Shown piece by piece: positions 48,802-62,123 of a stretch of 64,000 nt of DNA (positions within the stretch are counted from its first letter, which is position 1; every line of letters begins with the position of its first letter). The notes under the pieces were generated by a model, which searched no databases, was not told the origin of the DNA, and worked only from the letters and a program-made list of their open reading frames with translations. The stretch is from Baylisascaris procyonis (taxonomy: Eukaryota > Nematoda > Chromadorea > Rhabditida > Ascarididae). The stretch spans positions 744,001-808,000 of the forward strand of contig JAZARR010000089.1 in the NCBI GenBank assembly GCA_037389465.1, read 5' to 3'. The position numbers and the translations under genes are program-made.

Positions 48802-49107
48802 CTAATATCCTCGAGAGCTCAATATCCGCCTCTTCTGAAATATATTTCTCTCAATAATTAAACATACCGCATTCAAAAATTGTTGAGGTCTCAATGGGAA
48901 TACTCGAAAATTTTCATCGAGTTCCATTTTTGTTATCATCGCAAATTTGTGAGTGTAATAAGCAATATGGTCATATTTGCTATCTAGCAAGCAGATATTT
49001 ACAGTGTCAACGTTTTTGTTGAAATTTTTACACGATAGAACTATTTCGCACAGATATTTGTCACCGTGGATACTAACACATTGACTGACTCGAACATCGA
49101 GGTACAT
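48802..49107 (-). CDS. Divergent galectin-like gene or relic (D)
   Basis: Exon 49107-48868 begins MYLDVRVSQCVSIHG and ends QQFLNA at donor gtatgt; a short exon 48834-48802 would add about ten residues and a stop (91 aa). I align its strand pattern with galectin A: LDVRV with the first core strand, YLCEIVLSC with FQVNL, FPLRPQQF with the FPF..dd.F region. The HxNPR and W..EER residues are absent, and the last block (I.VNG...R...GD) is missing. The three central blocks, split by introns in genes A-C, are here one exon. It lies directly downstream of galectin C on the same strand. It could be a decayed fourth copy or an unrelated small gene; this is my weakest protein call. A C-rich + strand segment (strong G-quadruplex pattern on the coding strand) lies just upstream of the ATG. 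Confidence 0.35.
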   Translation of the reverse strand: MYLDVRVSQCVSIHGDKYLCEIVLSCKNFNKNVDTVNICLLDSKYDHIAYYTHKFAMITKMELDENFRVFPLRPQQFLNAVCLIIERNIFQKRRILSSRGY

Positions 49108-49116
49108 CGCATTTGC

Positions 49117-49145
49117 CACCCCACCCCCCGCCCCTCCCCACCCCG
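49117..49145 (-). other. G-quadruplex-type motif next to start of D
   Basis: On the - strand several runs of four to six G are separated by one or two bases, ending about 10 bases before the first ATG of the galectin-like frame D. The pattern is among the densest G-runs in an otherwise AT-rich window. Confidence 0.6.
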
Positions 49146-49804
49146 GCCTCTACATCTTTGACTTTGCTGAACAGTTCATATGCTGATTTTGAAATACTCA
49201 TTCAATCAATATTTATTTACATATTCAGATATTCAAATATTGTAAGAGGAAAATATTCGATGTATAATCCATTACATTACATAAAAATTTATTTGCAAAA
49301 GAATAACACTTCAGGATACGGAAAAAAAATTGTAGGAAATTATGCGTATTAAATCTCATCAAAATTTTTACATCGTCAATTAATTACATCACCTTTCTTA
49401 CTTTTGTATTTCTTCCGATGTGTAATATTTTTTTAAAAAATTAATTTTTTTTCCTTCACTTCGATTATTGGAATCTGAAAAAAAATTTTTTCTCAAATGA
49501 GAACAATTCTAGAGCGAATTACTTCAATAAAAAGCTATAAGTTCACTTATAAATTCAATATTCACATAGTTTTTTATATTTTTAAATACTTTTATGCTGA
49601 ATTGTTACACAAAATAAAATTTCAAAGTAATATTATCAATAGTAAAATGTAATTTTTTACTTTACTTTTAAATCTCTTATCGTTGTCATTATGTATAGTT
49701 CAGGTGGAATTTTTCTGCCAATCAATGCAAATGTGTTCGTCATATTCCGAAATTCAAAACAAGAATTTTTAGCGAATTGATTTCCATAGATCAATTGCCA
49801 TTAT

Positions 49805-49970
49805 TCATTCGTATATCGAGAGTGAACTGAGAACCTCATCACCTTCAACGACGATTGTATCGACACATGATGGATCACCTCGTATCACATAATTCGTGAA
49901 AAAATGCCCATTCACATAGATCTAAAAATTATTTTCTTTCATTATTACTATTTTTATTATAATTATTATT

Positions 49971-50012
<42 letters not shown>

Positions 50013-50804
50013 GACAGCTGTCAATAACAGATAATTGATAAAATCAATAAGATAGTTGATATTTGTTTTGAGATCAACAATACCAAGAAACTAGAGTCGC
50101 AAGATAAGCATTGATCAAAGTAAATGCACTGATTACGATCAATGACGATATCGCTTTCGAATCAATTGCGGTTTTCAAACGAAAGAAGTCATATCATTTA
50201 CTTACGTTGTGCAATTGATGACCCATTAAATCGCTTATGCTATATTTCAAATTCCAAAAATATTGTTAGAAAATGCAAAAAAAGAAACCCATACTTTCAC
50301 TATTATTGATATAAAACTTACAACTTTTTATCCATACTTTCTTAACATCGGACAGTTAAGAGTTATAAGAATGCCGATTTTTAACGCTACGTCTATCGTT
50401 GCAGTATGAGGCATTTTGCAGCCTCACATTGCAATTTTGCAAACGATGATTTTTGATTGCATTTTTTGTACGCTGAAGAGGATTCGATACAGGATACCAA
50501 ATAAAATATTAATATAAATTTTCATAAATTTGTTGTGAAAATAATTCAATTTGCATATAAACATTTAATAAATTTCAACAATTTTTCTTCTTGTTAAAAA
50601 TATTAAATTATTGAAAAATTCAAACGTTTTAGAGAACGCTATGCACTCACCACAACAACTGAATCGTCAAGTGTGATTTCAACTAGAAATCTCTTCATTC
50701 CGTCAACAATATCAGCGCTATCATCATCTTCCTGCAGAGAAGAGCACCAAATTATGGCATATTTATTTACTTATTTATTTATTCATTTAATTAATTAATT
50801 TATT

Positions 50805-50871
<67 letters not shown>

Positions 50872-52757
50872 CTTATTTATTTATTCATTCATTTATTTTC
50901 ATCCCTTCAGTTAATGCAAAGCTTATCCGTTTCAAGCAAACAAAATTTTATCCTTTCATATTTTATAACTCTTAAGGTGGTCTTAAAAAGTGGCACAATA
51001 TTAAAGGAATTTTGATAAGTGCAATTGCCTAAGGCCAAATATATAGGTATTACATACTGTAGGCAAATTGCGGTAGGTTTTCAGTGTAATGTTGTTGGTG
51101 TCGGTGGTTAAAATTTTATGTTTTATCTCATCAAATGTTATGCTTCCATTCTCGGTTAAGGTATATCTTCTACTCTCTGATTTCTTCGTAAAACGATAGT
51201 GGAGAAGGTGATCATTTGTGCATTACGAGGTTCAAAAAAAAGTTTATCAACATTAATTTTAATACTTCATCATAATCTTATTATTCATTTAAATCATTAA
51301 AATTACTTACTTAATTACTTATATATATTGTTGATCATAGATGCAAATTGATTTTCCCACCAAATCCTTTCGAGAAATTTGCATATGAAAGGAGCTAAAA
51401 AGCACGAAGTAACTTACATTTTCCAAATGGCCAAGGCAGACGATAAAGTTGAAACGATCGTTCAAAAGGATCTGCAAATCAAAAATGTGTATCTTCATAG
51501 CCGTTGAATAATCGAATGATTGTCGAAGGGAGAGTATTGATGGGGATGAGGGGCGACGAGGGGAGGACCGAAGGGAAATTAAGAGGCGGCTTAAAATAAA
51601 CTCAGAAAACCCCCCTCAGCTCTAGCGAAGTTAGCAAAATTTGTTCTCTCTGCCGCCGTTTCGAGCGGTTGCAGAAGTGTCTATAATGTTTTCCTGACAC
51701 CTTTTACTGAAACAGAAGGCAGGTGGAAATGGGTAGTGCAAATGCAATATAATCCTGAAAAATTGCAATGCATTAATAGAGATGCGGATAAATGAAGGTT
51801 AGCTAGGAGACCTCTCATGTTTCTTCCCATTTTATAGCTTCAATTACCTTTCCTTTTGGCCAGCTTCCCCCTCTTTTCCTCTCCCCTCCCCACTGTTTTC
51901 CTCTCCTCTCCTCCTTGGTCTATGCACGTTACTAGTGTCAGCAAAACTAGCTCATAGCGAATTCAGAGCCCTTTTGAGAGTATGGACAGCAAATATTCAG
52001 CGCTAACCTTGAACTGTTTTTTCACGCCGACACGACTCCGACCTTCAACGCGAATTTTTTGTGGAAAACCACGAATGGACTCACGGAGTGGAAGTCTCTG
52101 GAAATGTTTTATTTTTCGACTAAGAAATATAAATCCATATCAGTTATTTAATTTATGAGGAGAACAGCAGTGTGAGTGAACATTATTTACCCTAAGAATA
52201 CATTTGGAGAGACAATCGTCGTTTTGAGTAACAATGGCAAAACTATAGATTCTTACTGTTGGCAAATTGATGTAAGAAATAAGGTTAAAGCTATGTCTGC
52301 GGTCGGTTTCTGAAGGTTCCCGATCACCATTTCATGATGAGCTTATTTGATGAAATCAATTTTGAACTGATAGTTTGAAGGCATTTTAAACGTTTAAAAC
52401 TATAGATAAATGATTTTTCGATTTACGAAATCGACTTCACCAAAAAAATTTTATGCTATAGTGTTTCAGTAATTCTCCATACGCTGCCAATCATATCAGT
52501 TCTTTTATATCAGTGATATTATATGTTCGCTTCAGGGTTCTCTTGGACTAGAATCTTATAAACCAAAATTTATATCAAACTTCTAAGCTAAATTTCTACT
52601 AATCTCGTTTAACTGAGCATCTCCATCGAATGAAGCATTTCTTCACATTGTAAATTTATCGTTATTACTTTTACATTCCATCGAGAAAACATTTTAAAAA
52701 TAAATTTCAAAAAAAAACACCTACAGGATTCGTAATAGTTCTTTGTGGTTTTCCCAT
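49805..52757 (-). CDS. Galectin C, divergent, sugar-binding motifs lost
   Basis: Five exons, all phase 0: 52757-52725, 52097-52008, 51471-51418, 50731-50651, 49921-49805 (TGA); 124 residues. The order matches galectins A and B: short start (MGKPQRTITNP), first strands (LPLRESIRGFPQKIRVEG), an 18-codon block, a middle block, and a 38-codon last block (IYVNGHFF...VDTIVVEGDEVLSSLSI), the typical galectin end. The 18-codon block reads FNFIVCLGH where A and B have HFNPR. The middle block is 27 codons, not 43-44, and lacks the W..EER strand. Beta-galactoside binding by the usual site is therefore unlikely. The ATG lies four bases after a 3' splice site (52762), as expected for trans-splicing. A fusion with galectin B was rejected because B has its own stop. 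Confidence 0.8.
49966..50014. repeat. (TTG)n microsatellite
   Basis: About 14 TTG units, about 45 bp upstream of the last exon of galectin C, in its final intron. Confidence 0.93.
50757..50902. repeat. (TTTA)n microsatellite
   Basis: About 145 bp of mostly perfect TTTA units in the galectin C intron that begins after 51418. Confidence 0.95.
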
Positions 52758-52761
52758 TTAT

Positions 52762-53582
52762 CTGAAAGAAAAAGAAAAAAATCATTGTGAAATAGCCTTT
52801 ATTCGTGGAAAAATCTATAGAAATTTACATTTCATTATTTATTTTTCTTTGTTAGTTAATTCAAATTCACTTTCCTCAGAACAAATTTCTCTACATAGAA
52901 AATTAATCGTCATAGTTTAAATCGAACGCATATAAGGAAAAGATCGCCGCATATGATAAAAACAAAAAAATCTTCAATTTCGACAATTTCGTTCGGTTAC
53001 TTTCACCAAAATATTTTCAATTATAATTTTAACTTTTAGAGGACAATTCAGTAGCATTTATTTTAACATTTTAAATGAATTAAAAATACTTAAAATTGAA
53101 TTTGAAAACGTAATTAGAATGATTCATCGGAAGAGCTGGGGTAAAACCTAATAATAATGAAATGAAGCGAATATTGGCTATATTTTAATGTTTTGCTTCT
53201 TCAAAATAGAGTTTCCATTAAATCAACACTAAAATAGACGAGAAAGAAGTAATAATCTTACAATAACAATCACAAAAGACGATGAGCTTTTATTTATCGA
53301 TCTTAGGATTTCTTTATTAACACATTTCCTCATAGGTAAATGAGGTAGAGAAGAGATTAAAGCTTGTAAGAAAAGGAAAGGTAATTCTGCGGTGAGAATG
53401 AAACATATCTGAGCGAATATTTCAGTGAAGCGACGCACTTTCTGAGAAAGACCGGTTATGATACTGACCTGGCGTAATTTGTGTTCAACAAGTTTGCACG
53501 CTGTTTTAAAGTGGAAATGTGGTCGAACTGCAATGCACTTATTCATGCCTCCAGTGTTTCCTGCTGTCCTCTTATAGTTTTC

Positions 53583-53628
<46 letters not shown>

Positions 53629-55873
53629 GTATAAGTGTACAATTATTACTAAAAATTCATCCTGTTTGCCAAGTGTGGCATATCGCAAACTCGACGAATT
53701 CACCACGGTGATCAGCTTGAAGCCTCAAGAATTATGTAAGTAATAATAAAGCTATTATTTATGAAAAATCTCCGAAGCTATAAGACTGTAAACTATTAGA
53801 GACGCCTAAAAGCAGCAATTAAATCGATAAAAATAAAAAGCGAAAATGAAAAATATATTAATAGGCGTGTTCCATAAATTTCACTGAAAAATTTGCAGAT
53901 AATAAATTATTATTTATGATTTGTTGCTTCCGTAGAATTAATGATTACTTCTCAACAAAATGATTCTGCATCAAAGGTAATGGAACTAGTATATCAACTC
54001 TTTTCTTGAATAAATTTATTTCATCGTGAAAAGTAGCAAGAAATCATTGGCGAAGAGAATAAATTAATGTCATTCCGTTGATGAAATGAAAAAAATTTAT
54101 CATTTTTACCACTATTTAAAAAAAATTAAATACAGTTTAAAAAGGGGCGAAATTTTTTTAAATTCTGTTCTTGCAGTATTAATTCGAGTACGATGGTTCT
54201 AGTTACCTATGACAATTATGAGAGTAATCTTCAATTAATATATTGAAAGCCAACAATAATGTGCACAAGAGGATTGTTTGCCTCTTTAAGCATTATTTAA
54301 CTATGTCATCGCTTGAGAACTTTTAGGCTTTTAAGCTAATCAACTGTTATATGGAATTTTCCAAAATTTTTAAACCATTCAGCAAATTTTTCAACAATTA
54401 CTGAAAACAAGGGAAATTGAATGCATCAAAGAATCGAAAGTGATATAGAATTTTTTTTTCAAAAATATAAATATTGCTGAAATACATTCGAAAATACTTT
54501 GAATAAAAATTAACGCAATCTAGAAAATAATATCCTTATAGATCCAGTTATATATGGAATAACAATCAATGAATAATCGATTTCTAGTACATGAAATTAT
54601 GGAAAAATATACGACGAGTGAACCACATCAGTGAATAAGTGTATGAATGCATCATCGTAATAAAAAACCTCCTTGATGCTTCATGATTAGATCATGATGT
54701 TCAATTCCACCTACAGTTATTTCAACAAAAACAAGATTTGAGTATTTCAGTCTCATTCAGAAGGAATAAAATAGAACAAACTCCTAAAGGGTTCTGGAAA
54801 CGCCGTGTCAGCATATGCCGGATCAGCGGAAATCACACTATCTTTCGAGAAATCGATCGCTAAATTAGGCGGTTTTGAGATATTCTAATCGAGACAGCTC
54901 ATTGAAGATATTTAAGAAGTGCCTATTCGCTGCTATATTATAATTCCCTTACCTCGTTCCCTCGCTATGTTTTCCCATATAATTAAATTTAATTAATTGT
55001 ATTCTAGGGAAGTTTTATATTAGTTTGTTTGCAACGTATTGGTGATACGAAATTTAAATCTAAATTTCCTAATTTTTCTTCTCCTTTCCTTCATAGATAA
55101 AGTACCTCTGAAACAGACGATACTATTCGCAAATATAGCACTGTGTGACGCTATTCCTTGGCATCCTGTAATGTTCCACCGAGCCAAACCGGTTTAATGT
55201 GTTCATTTAGCGTCTATCAGTTGATTCGATTTATAAACGGAAAAAAGAGTTGTAGTTCATCAAAAGTGGAAAATTTCGCCCATTAATTGGTCGAAATTTA
55301 TAAATTTATCTTTGAAAATAGTGATCAGACAAGTTTTGCTGATCAAATCTTATAGAATGCCTTCACATTCTTCTTTCATCGGTTTTGAGAAGTTTGCGCA
55401 TTTCCCCCAAACTTTACCAGTTTCATTTTCTCGCCTTACTGGTAAATTTCTAATGCGAAAGTAATTTACTGCCAATCAGGTCTAAACATGAACTTGCAGC
55501 CGACTAACACAAGTTTAGCGATGTTTTTTCAATGTTTTATGCTAATTTATAAATTGTAACACGAAGTTGAACGATGAGTTACTTTCCTGGGGCGATTACT
55601 TGCATATTTTACGCTGAGAAGTTGTTGATCAAAAATAATATTTTATAATTCGTATTCATTGATGCAATTCAGACTCATGGAAGGTGTGAATCGAAAATTT
55701 TCTCCATATTTCTTCACAATACTATTCAAGCGCAACCTTAGCGATAAACTGTACTTTAAATTCAAGGGTCACAAAAATAAAAGACCAAAGTTTTGAAGCG
55801 CATTATAAATTATTTGTTTTCAAATAATATTCTCAACATAGCGTAAAGATAACATGTGATAATTGAACAACAT
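52762..55873. other. Intergenic between galectins B and C
   Basis: About 3.1 kb, AT-rich. It contains the (TA)n tract at 53585-53624. An open - strand frame near 53.23-53.6 kb shows no family pattern or coherent splice structure. Confidence 0.5.
53585..53624. repeat. (TA)n microsatellite
   Basis: About 40 bp of TA dinucleotide in intergenic DNA. Confidence 0.93.
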
Positions 55874-56859
55874 TCAAACACCAAAATGAACTGAATGAAC
55901 ATCTATATCGCCTTCCACTTCAAAACGATCCACATGACGCAAATCTTCACGCATTCTAAAACGTCCTCTTTGTTCACCATCAACGACAATCTGAAATATG
56001 CGACTCTACCTTATATCGATAAGAACTGACTGCCTGAAAATAAGGAAGCTTAGTTTAGCTGTTTATTGCATAGGGCTTTTCTCATTTCAATATTAAAATA
56101 CCCTCATTTTGCAAAATGGCTTTTATATTTTTCCGGAATTAATGAAAGATGATTATTAAATGACCGTTTGCTAAACTTTACGAATACCTTACTTCCTCAG
56201 GAAACGGCTCATTCATTCTTTGTCATCATTCCATTCCCACCGGATGAGTTTTCCATCCTTAGGTCAAAAGTCTTGTATTACACTAACCGTTTGTCAGTAG
56301 TACCTCAGATTAATAGTGCCCGAGCTCCCATTCTTATCTTGGTTCCTCTATAATCGCCTGGATTTCCTGGATGGCATTTCCTATACAATTAACATTGTGA
56401 GTAAGAGTTCTCATTACGAGATCTTCCAAAACTACAGATGCATCATGTTTTCTGCTGCATTTTGAAGGTTCAACGTTCATAAAATAGCGATTTCTCAAAA
56501 TTTCGCATTTATTGCAATTTCTTTTGCAAAAAAATTTGCAATGCGATGCATCTAATCATTCAAATATTTAAATTGGCCAATTATTACCTCGACTGATCCA
56601 CCAATGGATACGAGATCAAGTGTGAACAGCTTGCCGGCACTGAATGGAATAGGATCGATGTACTCTTCATGTTGCCAGGCGCCACTAATTTCACAGTTCA
56701 TCACTATTACTCCTTGCTGAAATTGAATAGCACATTTTAATGGAAGAGGTGGCATGAACAGTAATAATCGCATGCAAAAACTTCAACTAGAATAATGTGC
56801 AACTCAAGAAAGGAATTGTTAAAAGCTGTTAAAGAAAACATACTCAGAGATATTTGCTC

Positions 56860-56908
<49 letters not shown>

Positions 56909-57559
56909 TAGATAGATTTAGATTTATCAAAAATTCACCGAAACATAAAAAGATGAATACTGACGTTAAAGCGCGGATTGAAGTGGAAATAAACATCGTC
57001 ACCACGTCGCATATTCACCTGGAAAAAGAAACTGTTAAAGCATGCAATAGGAAAAATTGTTGTTCGTTTAAATGAACTTAACGAAAACCAATCATCACAT
57101 TTGCCACTAATACATTATGACATTTCATTGTTGTTAATTAGTGCTCAATTGCCAACAAACTGAATAAGCAAAAATTAAATATAGCGTCCTGTTAATGCAT
57201 TTGAGCCAGATATCACTAATTACTATTGAAGTGAAGGATTGTTCATCAGGTCTGATAGGATTATTGGGTCAAAGTAGTCAGCGAATAACCAATGAGAATG
57301 CTTGCAATATCCTATTTGCTGAAGCATCGACATGAGAATGGAAAACTAAAGGTTCGAACTCATTTTGCAGAAAGTTTCCATTCCACTGCCTCAAAGATTT
57401 GCTTTTCAAAATTTGCGAAAACGTTCAACGTTTCAATTGAAATGAACAAATGGAAATTGAACCAACTGTAAATAGCGTCCCGCCATGTTTTGGCACTGCG
57501 ACAATTCGAATCCCATGGCCATCAGATAATCCGTGAATACCTGCCGAAAACGGTAGAGA
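55874..57559 (-). CDS. Galectin B (first exon not placed)
   Basis: Four exons, phase 0 throughout: 57559-57467, 57018-56965, 56716-56588, 55990-55874 (TGA); 130 residues visible. The first strands read SLPFSAGIHGLSDGHGIRIV, then the 18-codon block with FHFNPRFN (the galectin H-N-R triad), then VIVMNC...GAWQHEEYIDPIPF, then IVVDGE...RFEVEGDIDVHSVHF. These are hallmarks of a beta-galactoside-binding lectin, usually cytosolic and exported without a signal peptide. In the W..EER element the last residue is Tyr (WQHEEY), not Arg, which may change sugar preference. Galectins A and C have a short first exon of 14 and 11 codons; the matching exon here must lie between 57.6 and 60.6 kb. One phase-compatible candidate, 59908-59891 (MFADRL), is weak and not included. 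Confidence 0.9.
56862..56920. repeat. (TA)n microsatellite with GATA tail
   Basis: About 45 bp of TA followed by three GATA units, in the galectin B intron between exons starting 57018 and 56716. Confidence 0.93.
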
Positions 57560-60500
57560 CTGGAAAAAATAAGCAATTTAATTCTCGCTCTCGTTCGCCA
57601 AGACTTATAAATTGAAAATGTTCATAATATTCAGTTATAATTGAATTGTTTGACTCACTGTTTTCAAAACGCTCCAAAATCATGGGAAAAATTCGTTTTT
57701 TTCACGGAAATTTGAAAACTTCCAGAATCACTTGTGCTTTTTTTCATTCATTTCTAATATACAGCTAGGGCCAGGCCTAGGCTATATGTAAATTTCGGTC
57801 TAGCTCCCAGATTGCATATTGTGCTGCCTCATCATCTACCCAGTGCCGGTTATTCAAAGAATGACACAACGATGAAAACTGTATAAGTGAATGGTTTGTC
57901 ATAACTAGATATTGCTCACTGTTGTCTTATCAGCTATCAGCGTTTAGTGCTAGTAAATACCTTGACTTGACAAGCCAAGCATCTTCACATATTTCAAAGT
58001 GCATGGTGACTATACCTCTAGCTATCTTCTCTGAGTTTCATTCTCGGCCATCATTTTTGATCATTGGAGTCATTAAAAGTTGTGCCTATGGGGAAGATCA
58101 CAACGTCCATCATAAAAAGAAATAGTTTTTTGAGGTTGCAACTTGTTCAGAATTTTTCAAAGCTATTGCAAAAACGCTTACTTAAGTTTAGAGATATGAA
58201 TAACTTTATACAACATAATCGTGCTTACAAATGAACGATAATCTTAAGGCCTTTTCTTACGCATAGATAGCAACATAAATGAGAAACAACAATCTTGATC
58301 ACGACCTATAGATAATAAGTGATTTTTTTAAAAATATTTTACATATATTTAGTAGTATATTTATATATTTTAAGAACAAACCACATTATAGCGTTCTTGA
58401 TCAAAAGCGACAGGCATCGTTTATTTCAATTCACCTAAAAATGCGATATATACAATTTATCGTTTATTGTTACAAAAGGCTCTATCAAATTACGGCATTA
58501 TTCATTTCAGCACATTGAGGCAATAATCGTATTTTGCTTGATTGGGTCTATTTCCGGAGGTAAGGTTTGAAAGACTGGATGGAAGTAAACGGTCAAACCA
58601 GCTTAAATCTTTGGTAAATCAAAATGGAGATACCATGACTTTCATTAGCCTTTGCGTTTATGTAGTTTGATTTCTATGTTTCTATTATAGAATCTCTACT
58701 TCATGTAGTACCGCAATTTTCTTTTTCCTTCTTTAATCAATGCGATTTCACAACATTAAATCCATTGATTATATACATACATTGCTTATGCATTTTTTTT
58801 CACATTGGTCAAAATATTTGCATTGTGCATCAGACAACTCCTCTATGCATGCCATTTTCATTATATGAGTAAAACTTTGTGATACAGTTAAATTTAATGA
58901 TAACAGAGTTTATTACATGGCTTTATTGCAGGTATTTACCAATAGTAAGATATATTACAGGCATAAATCCATAAAAGGGTTTATTAGATCTTATGATGCA
59001 TAGTGTTCATAATAAAACAAAACATGGCGTATAAAGGAGAGCTGATGTCTAATAGTAACATTTGTTTTCAGTCAATAAAATTTGATGGAATAAATAAAGT
59101 TTCTCGAACGCTGTTGATTGTGAGACAATCGCATGCGCTTCACAGGTGTCATTATGGATGCACCTTCACTCATAATGACTTGCTTAATAACTCGACAGCC
59201 GTCTTATATTTGGATTCATCCCTTCAACTAGGCTATTGAGAAACAGAAACATTACATACATATGTATATATGTAGCAAATATAATACTTCAGGTGATTTT
59301 TTGTTTATTTCTTTTAATAAAACATTACAGATGAACGTTCGTTTCGACTACGGAATGAATTGAACACGACAAGGAAGCGCTGCTATCTGAAGAGGAGGTG
59401 CAGGTTGTGAAGCTTGTCGCATGCAGAATGGGTAGGTAGATGGACAGCTAACATACAAAAGACGATGTTTTTCAGTTCTACGATAAGGCGTCGAATGATA
59501 AGCAAAAAGTTTAAGACACACGTCATAGAGTATTGCCGAGAGTAGCGCCGATCATGAGCAACAATTCACACACTAAAGCAACCTAGACAGAATTGTTGGA
59601 TTGCACTCTAGATAGGTGTATTCAACAACTTAACGAGCATCAAATTGTGAATGGAATCCAGAGAGAGAAGAGGAAAAAACCGATTAAATATAACAAAAAC
59701 GCAATGCAATTTTTTTTAAACCATTAAGTTCGATCGATGAATGATTCAAATATTGCACAATTTTATGCAATATTTGCAAATATCCTACGCTGTTTGTATA
59801 GTGAAAGAAATTGCAATGGACGGGCGCATCGACGCAACATTTATCACGATCCATATCGATTGATCATTTCTATGTGATGTTTGCTTTCACCAATCTGTCA
59901 GCAAACATCTTTAAGTTTTTAAAGTAGATCTAATGCTGCTTTTATTTGATCAGCTGAGTCATATTTTCTGCGCTATAGATTACTATGCTTCATTTAATAT
60001 GTATCATGGAACGAAACTTTTCAGTGATAATGACAGTATATGTGTACTACCCTCAAAAGGTTCTAGATCTGTCACCGCAAAGGTGATATTCATGAGCAGG
60101 TATGCAATCTGGTATGCAGCCTGTTATTTTTGGCTGGAATGTTCAATCATAAGCTAATAGTTAAAAAGTTCTTTAAGTGATTTCTAAATTGCATAGCAAT
60201 GTAAGCCGAGTAATGTGCAAATCGAAATAGTTTATATCTTCTCGTATGATGGACTCAAAAGCAAAGTTGTAAACAAAAATTTTTCGTCTTCGATCGAAAT
60301 TCGTGGCAACTTTCATAATGGAAACTATAAAAAGTTTGTAATTTCAACAAATATGAGTTATAAATGTGCATCGTTTAGCGACTGGTTATTGGTGATTATA
60401 GACCTTCAATAAATATCCACCCTTAGCTATGTTATGATGCAGGTATGCTTCACCTGTTTTTGCAAGTACCATAATTCCATTGCTTCCGAAGACGAGTAAT

Positions 60501-60594
60501 TTAGAGTCACTTTATTAGGACTATAAAATTTAATGCTTCAACAGTGGAAAAAGAGGAGAGGAATGAAACGGTGTCGCTAATTGATCGCATTTCT
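57560..60594. other. Upstream region of galectin B
   Basis: About 3 kb between galectin A's stop and the first recognised exon of B. It should contain B's short first exon and promoter. I see no repeat or other gene that I can support. Confidence 0.45.
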
Positions 60595-62045
60595 TTAATG
60601 AGCCAAATGGAGTGAATGAATGATCAGATCGCCAACAATAGTGAGTTTATTTATCGTTTGAGGATTGCCACGTTGCGCAAAACCGGCCAAAAGATTTCCA
60701 TTCACAAACACCTACAATTTTTTAAAGTTTAACATTGAAAAAAATATTGCTGAAAGTTTGAACAATGATAAAAATTGAAGCATAATAGTAAGCTAGCCTA
60801 GAAATTGACCAGAGAGTGCATTTAAGTCTAGATTTTCATTTAAACAAATTAAATGAAGGGCAAGTTTTCAAATTTGCCATAGTCAATTAAATTCAGATTT
60901 ATTATACACATTTAATTATGCAAAGGTTCCATCAAACATATTAAATTAAGAATTAACTGAATTCCATGCGAGTGAAATTAGATTCCCCTCCCTCATTCAA
61001 CCCGCTTTCAATCTATCTATAAGGTGAGCAAAGCCAGAAACATTGAATACGCCCAGGTAAAACAATTGAAACTCTAAAACAAAGATTACTCATAGAAAGA
61101 ATAATCGGCTATAAGGTGACAACCGAAAACAATGATTTACATATTTATTAATAGCAATTAAAGCACCATATCGATTCAAAACTTCTATCCTGATGCCTTT
61201 TATGATATCTTTAAAAAATATCTGATTAGAATAGCCAAACATATGACGATCATTTTATGATTTAATTATTATAGTAACTTAAAAATCGTTTTAAAAATAT
61301 CAAAAAAACTTACGAAAAGCTGTTGTCATAAATGAGTGAAAGTTCAGAAAAAATTCAACTTTCTATTACCGTAAGAATTTAATAAAGAAAAATTACCGTA
61401 ATCGATGTTCCATGAGGAATCATATCGAGTGTGAATACATCATCTAATTTAAAAGGAAACCAATCGGTATAACGTTCCTCATCTTGCCATTCATCATCAA
61501 TAGTATTGTTAATGATAACTGCTTTATCCTTGAAAACGATAATTACTCTTGGAAAAAATTTCGTTCAGTTATATAAAAAATAAAAGGAAGTGAAGGAATG
61601 CCAAACGATTACCACAGTAATATAAATGACAAGATTCTTACGATTAAAACTTCAAAAGAAATTTGCCTCGAAATTTAAATTTTCACCTCATTTCAAAAAA
61701 AGTGTCATTGCGGTTTCCGTTGCGGAATGCGTAATTCTGTCACCTCAGGTAATCTTCCGCAATTCACCTCTCTCGTTTATCCTCCTCATATAGTCTCATC
61801 TATTTCCTTTCCTTTTTTGCCACCGATAATATCTTTGGGCGGAGATGATTTTCATCGTCCCTTATGGACATAATATAGAAAATGGGTCCATAGCCTAATT
61901 AACAAGCACGATTATGATAAGCTTACGCTCGCATGACGAATTTCTTCTTGAAACTCGAAAAAAAAACCTAAATATCGAAAGGGGAAAAAGCTGAAAATTG
62001 CCGAATAAATAAAAGGAAAGAAAAAATTTGCTATATACGCCTAAT

Positions 62046-62123
<78 letters not shown>

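Noticed and set aside
53229..53642. 137-codon - strand frame with HFHF reminiscent of HFNPR
   Set aside because: The N and R are absent, it starts in a (TA)n tract, and no neighbouring blocks fit a galectin.
49805..57559. Galectins B and C as one two-domain protein
   Set aside because: B's last exon ends with an in-frame TGA exactly 38 codons in, as in A and C, and C has its own ATG after a splice acceptor at 52762.
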